Shown: one piece after another, positions 1 through 6,929 of the stretch | How positions within the stretch are numbered: position 1 is the stretch's first letter | How the letters are laid out: each line of letters starts with the position of its first letter | The notes under the pieces: model-generated | Seen by the model: the letters and a program-made list of their open reading frames with translations, nothing else | What the model was told of the DNA's origin: nothing | Databases searched by the model: none | Translations under genes and position numbers: made by a program | Assembly (NCBI GenBank): GCA_038200305.1 | Contig: JBBPYD010000134.1 | Span: 1-32,441, forward strand | DNA: 32,441 bases | Origin: JANXXV01 sp038200305 | Lineage (GTDB): Bacteria; Acidobacteriota; Terriglobia; Bryobacterales; Bryobacteraceae | Direction: 5' to 3'

Positions 1-35
1 CGGACTAACATGAGAGATTGTTTTCAGAGCAACGC

Positions 36-50
36 GGATTGTAGGGGAGC
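36..50. repeat. 15-bp direct repeat, left flank of mobile cluster
   Basis: GGATTGTAGGGGAGC occurs here and again at 4145-4159, immediately outside the second IS right end. The copy here stops 3 bases before the TGT proposed as the IS left end. Members of the IS1202/ISTde1 group are known for unusually long target duplications, so this may be one. It could instead be a dispersed repeat, because the right copy forms part of a hairpin. Confidence 0.55.
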
Positions 51-71
51 AACTGTTGTGCCTCTTTGATA

Positions 72-1271
72 ATGTCCCCATATGAGAAACGAGTCGAGGT
101 GTTGGGACGAGTGAAGGCGGGTGAACTGAGCGTGAAGAGCGCGGCCGAGATCCTGCAAGTGAGTTACCGGCAAGGCAAGCGGCTGTGTCGGCGGTTTGGC
201 AAGAAGGGGGCAAAAGGACTAGCGCATGGCAACTCAGGCAAACGCTCTAACCACGCCAAGTCGAAATCAATGCGGCAGAAAGTGCTGCGGTTGATTCGGC
301 AAAAGTATACCGGCACTGAGGAGGAACGCTTCGGCCCGACGCTAGCGGCCGAACAATTGGCCAGCGAAGACGGACTGACCATCGATGCCGAGACGCTGCG
401 GCGGTGGATGTTGGCCGAGGGTTTGTGGACACGCCGGCGTAAGAGTAAGTTGCACCGCAAACGGCGGGAGCGCAAACAGCACTTCGGCGAATGTGCAACT
501 GGACGGAAGCTTTCATGAGTGACTGGAGGAACGGGAGCCGAAGAAACGATCTGGGCAGCGGTGGGTGTGCTGCGGAAGTGGATCGAGAGCTACGGAGTGC
601 CGCAGGCGCTGTATACCGAGTGGAAAAACGTCTATGTACGGGAGCAGACGGGAAAGGAGTTGCTCAGCGGCCAAGCGGCGGTGACGCAATTTGGACGTAT
701 GTGCGAGAGGCTGGGAATCGCCATCATCGCTGCTTCTTCTCCGCAAGCCCAAGGAAGGGTGGAGAGAAATCATGGCACCCATCAAGACCGTTTGGTCAAG
801 AAGCTTAGGCGAAAGGCGATCGGCACGCACGAAGAGGCAAACCAGTTTCTGGATGACGAGTACCTGCCGGAGCACAACCGGCGATTTACCATTGAGGCGG
901 GTAGCCAGGAAGACTTCCACACCAAGAGGCCGGGCAAAGCGGAACTGGACGAAGTATTCCGGCTGGAAGAGGAGCGGACCATCGCAAATGACTGGGTGGT
1001 GCGCTACCGCAATCGCCTGTTGCAGGTCGAGCGTGCGGGGCGGCATCATGCACCGGCCAAGGCGAAGGTAACGGTCTGCGAGTGGGAGGACGGACGGATT
1101 GATATCCGCTATCGAGGCCGCCTGGTAGCTTGGCAAGAGATTGCTGCGCGGCAGGCTCAACCGGCCGTCTCTGCCCTGCCTCAACGGCAAAGCAAGCAGG
1201 CGCCGCCGCTCCAAGAACACCCATGGCGCAAACCGTACCGGAGCCTGCGGGCGGTGAGGAAAACCCCATGA
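72..1271 (+). pseudogene. ISNCY-like transposase, frameshifted and internally deleted
   Basis: Residues 1-140 (72-491) form a helix-turn-helix N-terminal half with a basic linker. An apparent 2-nt loss near 492 shifts the frame into VQLDGSFHE, which holds the probable first catalytic Asp of the rve/DDE core. A TGA at 520-522 follows where this family normally has Trp. From about 534 the frame returns to GAEETIWAAV, and roughly 20 residues of the core are missing. The downstream part (to 1271) keeps SSPQAQGRVER with the likely catalytic Glu, but the expected YTDW reads YTEW, so the second Asp may also be changed. The protein cannot be active. The natural start is probably ATG 72 rather than the TTG two codons upstream. 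Residue comparisons rest on remembered family sequences. Confidence 0.85.
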
Positions 1272-1300
1272 GGTCTCGCCAAAGGCCGTGGAAATGCCGG

Positions 1301-1388
1301 GCGGTGGAAGCCGGATGGAAAACCGGGCGCGGAGCGAAGACTGGCAGAAAGTCTCCGCAATCCCGGTTTCCCATCCGTCTCCCACCGC
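1301..1388. repeat. Long imperfect inverted repeat inside IS copy A
   Basis: Arms 1301-1327 and 1362-1388 pair at 24 of 27 positions. The 34-base loop contains a further small stem (GCGGAG at 1329-1334 with CTCCGC at 1353-1358). The structure lies between the transposase end and the right IS end. It has no U-tract, so I do not call it a terminator. It could limit read-through into or out of the element. Confidence 0.7.
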
Positions 1389-1436
1389 CCTTGGAAAGCT
1401 CGCAAGAACGGCGACCTTTCCACATTCCCACCGCCT

Positions 1437-1517
1437 CGACGGCGGCTCTCATATCGACATACTACAGGTGACACTTCTATCGAGGTTAAACAGTGACATT
1501 TCTAACAAGGCTTGACA
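1437..1517. repeat. ISNCY-like right end, copy A
   Basis: This 81-bp segment is nearly identical to 4064-4144, differing by one substitution near 1469 and small differences around 1493-1509. It ends in TTGACA (1512-1517), so the terminus itself supplies a perfect outward -35 hexamer. I see no good -10 at 16-18 bp from it, however. Confidence 0.85.
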
Positions 1518-1532
1518 ATCCCCAAAAAACTA

Positions 1533-1560
1533 TTGACATGGCATATAAAACGCGTAACAT
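1533..1560 (+). promoter_or_regulatory. Candidate promoter of the DsrE-like gene
   Basis: A perfect TTGACA (1533-1538) is followed after 16 bp by TAACAT (1555-1560), which matches the -10 consensus at 4 of 6 positions. Transcription would begin at about 1567, practically on the ATG at 1569, giving a leaderless mRNA. This agrees with the absence of a Shine-Dalgarno sequence before that ATG. Confidence 0.35.
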
Positions 1561-1568
1561 TGCTGCTT

Positions 1569-2303
1569 ATGAGACCATTTGACAGCCCCACCGCGATCAC
1601 CACCCGCAGATCCTTTCTGGCGTCCACCACTTTGGCTGTGTGCTCGTCGCCCTCAATAAAGGCTCATGATCTAAAACCAAGCGACCCAAATTATCGCTTT
1701 GCCCAGTACGAAGCCATCGTAAATAATCCGAATTTGGCCGTTCGGCAGGTGTATGAATATCCAAATATTAACAATGCGATCATCTTCTCCAATGCCGTTA
1801 ATGGACTGAACGGATTTCAGTTCTCCTACGGAATACCCGCAAGCAGCATTCAGGTTGTGATTCAACCGTATGCATCCGCCAACGCGGTGATGTACGACGA
1901 CTATATCTGGGATAAATACAAATTTGGGGAGGCCCGTAACGTTAAAGACCCGGTCACGGGCGAATTTGCGACAAGGAACTTCTACTACCCCGCATCGGTC
2001 AATTACACAGAGATCCCGAACGGCGTTCAGCCAACTGACAGAAATCACGCCTTTTTCTCTGACGGTTCGATCGAAGGCCTACAACGGCGGGCGGTGCTTT
2101 TCAACACTTGACACCAGACAATCCATGGAGACGCCCGTGCGGCGTCTGCGATTCCCAGCCGAAATCCTGATGCAAAGACAGACAGTCAGATTGTGGATGA
2201 GATCCAGGCACACTTGGTGTCTGGGGCAAATCTGATTCCGGCCGCAGTAGGCGAACTTGTGCGCCTGCAAAACAAAGGATTCCGACTCGTGGTAAATGCC
2301 TAG
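1569..2303 (+). CDS. Tat-exported DsrE-like protein with one in-frame TGA (selenoprotein candidate or pseudogene)
   Basis: The frame runs from ATG 1569 to TAG 2301 and would encode 244 residues, interrupted only by TGA at 2109-2111 (codon 181). A twin-arginine motif (TTRRSFLAS) and hydrophobic stretch at the N-terminus indicate export. The C-terminal part (SGANLIPAAVGELVRLQNKG) resembles the end of DsrE/DsrF-like sulfur-relay proteins. In that alignment the TGA sits at the conserved Cys. Sixty-three further codons stay open after the TGA with good family character and no second lesion. A 7-bp stem (2129-2135 with 2141-2147) and 5-nt loop begin 17 nt after the TGA, a geometry compatible with a bacterial SECIS element. 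The alternative is a simple nonsense mutation in a gene stranded between IS remnants. If TGA is read as stop, the product is 180 aa and lacks the putative active site. DsrE assignment is by recollection of family sequence. Confidence 0.6.
2112..2153 (+). promoter_or_regulatory. Possible bSECIS-like stem-loop downstream of the in-frame TGA
   Basis: AGACGCC (2129-2135) pairs perfectly with GGCGTCT (2141-2147) around loop CGTGC. A second, lower stem AATC/GATT (2120-2123 with 2150-2153) is separated from it by an internal loop. The apical loop starts 24 nt after the TGA and has G at its second position. Both fit the published general description of bacterial SECIS elements. A stem of this size is also common by chance in GC-rich DNA. 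Confidence 0.35.
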
Positions 2304-2308
2304 CGAGG

Positions 2309-2776
2309 TTACTGAACTTTAAACGTTCTCATCCTCGCCAAGTGTCCAACGAAAGCGGGATCCTTGTGCGCGGTCATGAAGTAGGCGGCCTGCCCCGACT
2401 GAATCGAGGTTTCCGCGAGTGCCACCGCCAAATGCGTTTTCCCTACGCCGGGTGGCCCGAGCAAAATCACGTTGGAGGCCTCATGCACGAACCGCAGCGT
2501 GCGCAGTTCGCGAATCTGTCGTTCGTCAATCGAAGGCTGGAAGGCGCAGTCGAACTGATCGAATGTCTTCAAGTAAGGCAGGTGCGCCAGTTGCAGTCTC
2601 GTCTTCAGGTAACGCTGCCGCCGCGCATCGGCTTCCGCACTCATCGCCTCGAGCAGGAAATCCGCGTAAGACGGCTCTTTCTTCGAAGCCGCTTCCAGAA
2701 GGCTTTCCAGCCGCGCGTCGACGGCAGTCAGGCTTAAGGCCGCCAGCGTGGTTCTCAGCCTCTCCACGGTTGTCAT
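2309..2776 (-). pseudogene. istB: IstB-like ATPase helper, C-terminally truncated
   Basis: The 155-residue product begins MTTVERLRTTLAALSL and keeps the IstB N-terminal domain and the Walker A motif LLGPPGVGKTHLAVALAE (around residues 108-125). Intact IstB proteins have about 250 residues. Here the match to the family stops after AAYFMTAH (about residue 137), and unrelated residues run to the stop at 2309. Walker B, sensor motifs and the C-terminal half are gone. The ATG at 2776 overlaps the stop of istA (2773), the usual IS21 arrangement. Its normal role is to help IstA choose target DNA. This copy should be inactive. Confidence 0.85.
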
Positions 2777-3958
2777 CGGGCGCCTCCCGCCAGACTTTCA
2801 TACGCAGCCAACGAGCGGTGCTCCACTACCGGAGCGCTCTGCTGTTCGCCGAGCGTGACGACCTGATGATGTCTCACCGCCCGAGCATGAACCGCAATGC
2901 GTTCGGCGCCGTACCGGACCTCGATATAGGGGCCGTGATCGCGGACCCATACCTCTTTGCCCGCATACAGCCACGGTACGGAATACCGGCTGCCGTGCCA
3001 AGAGACGTACGCGTCGCGCGCCACTTTCCGCTGCTCGTCATCCAGGTATGGATAGGGCGGGCGTCCATTCATAACAGACTGCATGGCAAACTGATCCTCA
3101 TCCCAGCGGAGCAGCACCCGCTCATGCGTGGTGCCGTGAACTCGCCGGTTGGCTACCTCCGCCACCCAACGGCGGAGTTCGGCGTTGAGTCCGCGAGGTT
3201 CGCCGGCTCACGACCCTGCAGTCCGCACAGGAAGTTTCGCCGTACATACTTCACGCCCGATTCCACTTTGCCTTTGGTCTGCGCCCGGTAAGGGCCGCAT
3301 AGCCGTGGTGTGAAGCCCCAGTAGCGCGCGAAGTCGAGGAAGATCGCGTTCCAGACGATCTCGCCGCGCTCATCCGTGCCGGTCCAGATAGTCCTCATCC
3401 GGTCGTAGAGAATCTCCTCAGGCACCGCGCCCCACTCGTGGAAGGCGGACTCGTGCATACGCAGCAACGTTCCCAGTTTCTGGTCGGCCGCCGCTTCGGC
3501 CATCATCCTGCGGCTGTGGCCCAGCGTGACCGTGAAACCCCACAACATACGCGCTTCACCGTCTTCCGTGATCGAACCGAGATGGCCCCAGTCAACCTGC
3601 GCCTACTGGCCCGGAGCCGTTTCAAATCTCCGCACCGCGACCGACAGGGCTTCTTTCCGCGCGGCCAAAGCCAGTCCGTCAGAATCGTGTAGCCCCCCCT
3701 AGTTGCGCTCCCGAAGCTCGCGCAGCAGCACCTGGGCGTTCCAGACGCCTGCCCGCAGCCTTTCCATCAGATACGGCTTGAATCCTTCCAATTTGCTCAC
3801 CGGCGCAGGTCTGGGCCCATAAACTGGTCTGCCTGCTGGCGACAACAGGTACCTGCTGATTGTCTTGCGGTCATAGCCAGTCAGCCGGCCGATGGCCCGA
3901 AGGCTCAGCCCTTGCCGTTCCGTTTGTTGATCTCTTCCACGTCTTTACCCCTGAACAC
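2773..3958 (-). pseudogene. istA: IstA-like IS21 transposase, multiply frameshifted
   Basis: Reading from a likely GTG start at 3958 (VFRGKDVEEIN), the frame breaks near 3912, where one base is missing before SLRAIGRLTGYDRKT (the HTH region). A stop follows in RERN near 3703, and further shifts precede 3548. The rve core (3548 down to about 3190) includes DRMRTIWTGTDERGE and AQTKGKVESGVKYVR with the catalytic Glu. A one-base loss near 3187-3191 separates it from the C-terminal part (3165-2773). The gene therefore carries at least three independent lesions and is an old relic. Confidence 0.88.
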
Positions 3959-4012
3959 ATGTCGGCCCTCCTCCGTTTTCGAGAATCGGGTCGGTTAATC
4001 ACCAACGGGGGT

Positions 4013-4053
4013 GGGGGATTTTTCAACCGGCACTATGGGGATTTTTGCACCGG
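4013..4053 (-). repeat. Paired IS21 terminal motifs
   Basis: Two related 18-bp motifs (4013-4030, 4036-4053) lie inside the IS21 right end. They share GGGATTTTT and ACCGG and presumably bound IstA. Confidence 0.7.
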
Positions 4054-4063
4054 GGCTGACACG

Positions 4064-4144
4064 CGACGGCGGCTCTCATATCGACATACTACAGGGGACA
4101 CTTCTATCGAGGTTAAACAGGGGACATTCTAACGAGGCTTGACA
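4064..4144. repeat. Orphan ISNCY-like right end, copy B
   Basis: This is a second copy of the 81-bp right end of the IS at 54-1517, without a transposase gene beside it. It contains two tandem related motifs, 4091-4112 and 4117-4137, both starting ACAGGGGACA, probably transposase-binding sites. It begins 2 bp after the IS21 end and finishes exactly where the 15-bp repeat (4145-4159) begins. A second, mostly deleted IS copy or a partial duplication would explain it. Confidence 0.8.
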
Positions 4145-4173
4145 GGATTGTAGGGGAGCGGTTGCGCCGCTCC
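4145..4173. repeat. 15-bp direct repeat, right flank, overlapping a hairpin
   Basis: 4145-4159 repeats 36-50. The stem GGAGCGG/CCGCTCC (4155-4161 with 4167-4173, 5-nt loop) overlaps it and lies 10 bp beyond the stop codon of the minus-strand small ORF. No T-run follows on either strand. Confidence 0.6.
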
Positions 4174-4183
4174 GCAGAGAAGC

Positions 4184-4363
4184 CTAAACTGCGCGCGCTG
4201 TGCCGATTGCTTTGCTGATTGCCTCTTGCAGATACTCTTGCTCCGCACTTTCCGCAGGCCGGATAACTGCCGTGGAGGCGTTTGCATTTTGAAATTCCAA
4301 CAAGCGCAGCAAACTCAACTGAAAATTGAATTGATTTTGAAGATCCTGGATAGGTTGCGTCAT
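4184..4363 (-). CDS. Unrecognised 59-aa small protein
   Basis: ATG 4363 to TAG 4184 encodes a 59-residue acidic, Gln/Ala-rich, probably helical peptide starting MTQPIQDLQNQFNFQL and ending ISKAIGTARAV. It has no transmembrane segment or cysteine. A purine-rich GAGGTGGT sits directly before the ATG and could act as ribosome-binding site, although its spacing is short. The ORF lies downstream, in the same direction, of the TolC-family gene and just past its intrinsic terminator, so any expression would need read-through or its own promoter. I recognise no family. Amino-acid composition looks protein-like, but the length leaves chance possible. Confidence 0.45.
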   Translation of the reverse strand: MTQPIQDLQNQFNFQLSLLRLLEFQNANASTAVIRPAESAEQEYLQEAISKAIGTARAV

Positions 4364-4417
4364 ACCACCTCATCGGCTCTTCTCGATGCGCTCAGTATTA
4401 AGGAAATTTCCGAGAAC

Positions 4418-4446
4418 AAAAAGCCTTCAGCGTTTAACTGAAGGCT
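4418..4446 (-). terminator. Intrinsic terminator of the TolC-family gene
   Basis: On the minus strand AGCCTTCAG (4446-4438) and CTGAAGGCT (4430-4422) form a perfect 9-bp stem with a 7-nt loop, followed by a T-run (4421-4418) and GTT. It lies about 255 bp past the TolC-family stop codon. Confidence 0.78.
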
Positions 4447-4546
4447 CAAGGATTCGGTTGGGAGGGATTCTGGGGAAGAATAGAAGAAAGTCAGGGTTGG
4501 GGTGTTACTGGGGGCTGAGTAGAGGAGCAACCTGAATCCTTGAGCC
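4443..4546. repeat. Large inverted repeat overlapping the terminator stem
   Basis: 4443-4459 pairs with 4529-4546 (GGCTCAAGGATTC core, one bulged base) across a loop of about 70 nt. The inner arm shares 4443-4446 with the terminator stem, so the two folds compete on the minus-strand transcript. On the plus strand the outer arm is followed by TTTTCGTTTT, so the repeat might also terminate rightward transcription. Confidence 0.65.
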
Positions 4547-4700
4547 TTTTCGTTTTCACGCTGTATGTAAAGCAAACGATATGCCAAAGACTAAGTCTCC
4601 CGTTATCAACAAACACCCAATTTCCAGCCAATCCTAATGGCAATTCTTACCGATTGGGTAGAGCGCTCCGTGCAAAACTGATTCTTGTTCCAAATCGGGA

Positions 4701-6668
4701 TTACTTCGCTGCACCGTTCTGGTTCAGTTCCGGTAGCGCGCTGGGTGTTCTGGACACCCTGCCGTTGATGGCCTCGTCCAGAGTGACATTGTATTTCTCT
4801 AGAGTTTGCCCGGTTGCGGAGTTAAGCGCCACCACCGCCCGGTTGTATGTACTGAGCGCCACAACTTCCTGCGCCTCAGACTGGGCAAGATCACGCTGGG
4901 CCTGAATCACCAGAAAAACAGTCGATGCTCCCAGAGCATATTTCTTCTGTTCGGCATCGAGTGTTTGCGCTTGCAAAATGCGCGATTTCTGCGCCGATTG
5001 ATACTGTGCGCGCGATTGTTGGACCCCAATGACGGCGTTCTGCACGTCCACCCGCACTTGGTTGATCTGCTTCCGTTGATTCAACTCTCCCTGACGCAAC
5101 GTAAGCTCATCATTAATAACATCAGCGATCGCCGACCGATTCCGAAGGGGAATGTTGAGCTGGAAACCAAGGTTGTAGTTGGGATAACTCCGGCTGAAGA
5201 CCTGACTCAATAAAGAACCAAACCCGCCTATAAATGCCGGGTTTGCAACCCGCACTATCGGCAATCCGGTATTCGGATCGAATGGAGCCGAAACGGTGTT
5301 GGGCTGGCCAGCAATTCCGTTGTTTTGCGCGCCCCCGACCAGATCGAGAGAAGGAAGCAACTGGCTCCTGCTGCCCTGCATCTGAATCTTCGTACTCTCG
5401 ATGTTGATTTCCGTTTGAGCGACTTCCGGCCGGTTCGCAAGCGCGGCCGCGACCAGATCCTGGATAGGGCTCACCTGTTCCACGTCTGGAATGGTTAAAT
5501 GGTCAGTCGGGATAATTCGCGCCTCGGCCACCGAGGGACTCATAAGGCCCGTACGGCTGAGCACATTCTTTAATATCGTTTCCTGCTGCAGAACCTGAGT
5601 CTCGGCCTGCGTCAACGCATTCTGGCTGCTGGCGACCTCCGCCTCAGCCCGGACGATCTCAATGGGGGCGAGTGTGCCAATCTCCACCTGCTTTCTGTTG
5701 TCGCTGTACAACTTTTGGTTCAGCGCCAAGGCCTGTTTGTTCACTCTCACATTCTCATTGAAACTGACCAGGTCGGAGTACAGATTGATGACGGCCGAAA
5801 CCGTCGTGATGACCTGTTGTTTGAACACAAGCTGCGAGAGCCGGATATCGTTCTTCGCAATCCGGATGTTCCGGTTGTTCGTCGCGATGCCAAAACCCTG
5901 CAACAGTCTCTGCGTTACCTGCAGGTTCAGGTTTCCGTTTCTGACAGGATTGATTTCACTGCGGACGTTGTTCGACGACAGGTTGGAGCCGCCATACCCA
6001 AGGTTTACCGTGGTACCGCTGAGAAAACCCTGTTGTATCCCGATGTTCGTCTGGCCGGAATTGAACACCTGGGTAGGCGTCCCGCTGGCAAAGGAGCTGC
6101 TCTGCAGATTGGTCTGATGTGCCCATTGATAGTTGGTGAAGAAGACCGGATCCAGATTAGGAATCGCGGTTCCGGTAGTAGTGATGATGGTTCCGTTAGA
6201 CGATCCCGCAACCGTCGACGCACCCGTTGAACCCAGATTGGAACCGCCAGTGCCGGAAGTACCGCCGTTCAGTTGGTTAACGGCGGACGAAGGACCGGAA
6301 GCAATGGATGACTGCACGCCGCGGAGCAATCCGCCGGCCTGCGCACGAAGCAGGTTCGCTTCGGAAAGCCGCGGTCCGTAACGTTGGATCTCAATGTCGA
6401 GATTATTTTCAAGCGCCAACGCGATGGCGTCCTGCAATGACAAATAGATGTTTCCCGCGCGGATCAGGGACTCGAGGCGCGCGGAATTCGCCAGGCTGAT
6501 CGGCGCTATCTGGGGCGGCGTGTACCTGCTGGTGAATCGCGAATACCAGTGTGTCTCTGTAGGGGTTATCACGCCGCTCAGGCCGGTAGTTTGCTGCTGG
6601 CCAAAGGCTCCGGGCGCCAGAAGCTGAAGCACACAAAAGACAGCGGTAAGAGACTGTATACTTTTCAT
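4701..6668 (-). CDS. TolC-family outer-membrane efflux protein
   Basis: The 655-residue precursor starts MKSIQSLTAVFCVLQLL with a signal peptide ending near AFGQ (about residue 24). The family's outer membrane channel and periplasmic tunnel link inner-membrane exporters to the exterior. The sequence shows the two duplicated OEP halves: LSLQDAIALALENNLDIEIQRYG (about 76-98) begins the first, and long Gln/Ala/Glu-rich helices such as APIEIVRAEAEVASSQNALTQ and QSRAQYQSAQKSRILQAQ form the barrel-tunnel coils. It exceeds the usual 450-500 residues because of a Gly/Ser/Thr-rich insert at about 120-165. AAAAGGAA before the ATG is a plausible ribosome site. No adaptor or pump is adjacent. The adaptor/ABC cassette at 20666-26004 lies far away but could use it (inference). 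Confidence 0.88.
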   Translation of the reverse strand: MKSIQSLTAVFCVLQLLAPGAFGQQQTTGLSGVITPTETHWYSRFTSRYTPPQIAPISLANSARLESLIRAGNIYLSLQDAIALALENNLDIEIQRYGPRLSEANLLRAQAGGLLRGVQSSIASGPSSAVNQLNGGTSGTGGSNLGSTGASTVAGSSNGTIITTTGTAIPNLDPVFFTNYQWAHQTNLQSSSFASGTPTQVFNSGQTNIGIQQGFLSGTTVNLGYGGSNLSSNNVRSEINPVRNGNLNLQVTQRLLQGFGIATNNRNIRIAKNDIRLSQLVFKQQVITTVSAVINLYSDLVSFNENVRVNKQALALNQKLYSDNRKQVEIGTLAPIEIVRAEAEVASSQNALTQAETQVLQQETILKNVLSRTGLMSPSVAEARIIPTDHLTIPDVEQVSPIQDLVAAALANRPEVAQTEINIESTKIQMQGSRSQLLPSLDLVGGAQNNGIAGQPNTVSAPFDPNTGLPIVRVANPAFIGGFGSLLSQVFSRSYPNYNLGFQLNIPLRNRSAIADVINDELTLRQGELNQRKQINQVRVDVQNAVIGVQQSRAQYQSAQKSRILQAQTLDAEQKKYALGASTVFLVIQAQRDLAQSEAQEVVALSTYNRAVVALNSATGQTLEKYNVTLDEAINGRVSRTPSALPELNQNGAAK

Positions 6669-6929
6669 GACGTTATTCCTTTTAGAACGAGAACAGATGA
6701 CGGAGAGTTCCCTGAATTATTAATGTTAGCCCAGGAGGACTCATCCCTCCAATCCCCGCCGATGTATTGCGAAAATGTATTGTCACCACAAGAGAATGAA
6801 GTGTTACTTTTGCACGCCGAATACCGTATGCAAACGATTGAATCACAGGCGCAAGCTGTCTGCCAACTGTCCGATTCCGGGACGCGCTGAGCCGTAACCG
6901 TACACTGGCCCTTGTAGAATGAGAGAAAC

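Larger units (their letters stand above)
54..1517 (+). mobile_element. Decayed ISNCY/IS1202-like insertion sequence (copy A)
   Basis: The element spans a TGT-starting left end (54-79) to an ACA-ending right end (1517). Left 54-79 and the reverse complement of the right end share the pattern TGT..GCCT..TT..AATGTC, an imperfect inverted repeat of about 26 bp. It carries a broken helix-turn-helix plus rve-type transposase (72-1271), and the right end (1437-1517) recurs almost identically at 4064-4144. The left boundary is uncertain by a few bases, because only one internal GTCCCC motif is visible there against two at the right end. Family assignment comes from recognising the transposase sequence. 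Recombination between the two right ends could delete the DNA between them. Confidence 0.72.
2309..4061 (-). mobile_element. IS21-family remnant
   Basis: Reading leftward, the remnant has a right end (4011-4061), a broken istA (to 2773) and an istB cut short at 2309. The end ends in ACA (TGTCAGCCCC on the minus strand) and holds two copies of an 18-bp motif, 4013-4030 and 4036-4053, sharing GGGATTTTT..ACCGG. These are typical multiple transposase-binding sites of IS21 ends. No matching left end is visible beyond istB, so that side was lost. Confidence 0.8.
4364..4700. other. Intergenic region between small ORF and TolC-family gene
   Basis: These 337 bases hold the intrinsic terminator at 4418-4446, a larger inverted repeat (4443-4459 with 4529-4546) and no convincing gene. 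The stretch 4640-4700 has vague tRNA-like pieces but no cloverleaf. Confidence 0.6.

Noticed and set aside
513..1385. Long open frame antisense to the IS transposase (290 codons).
   Set aside because: It is the mirror of GC-rich transposase sequence, has no family likeness and overlaps a recognisable coding strand.
1512..1517. IS-end TTGACA as outward promoter of the DsrE-like gene.
   Set aside because: No acceptable -10 box at 16-18 bp. The second TTGACA at 1533 gives a better pair.
2419..3291. Long plus-strand frame across istB and istA (290 codons).
   Set aside because: It runs antisense to clear IS21 coding sequence, and composition (Arg/Ser/Pro-rich) is typical of a shadow frame.
4360..4587. 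75-codon minus frame whose TGA overlaps the ATG of the 59-aa ORF, a possible leader peptide.
   Set aside because: It begins with TTG without a ribosome site and runs straight through the terminator hairpins. The ATGA overlap alone is weak evidence.
4630..4700. tRNA-like pieces (GGGTAGAGC and GTTCCAAATC).
   Set aside because: No acceptor stem, anticodon arm or correct spacing could be built. It looks like chance similarity.
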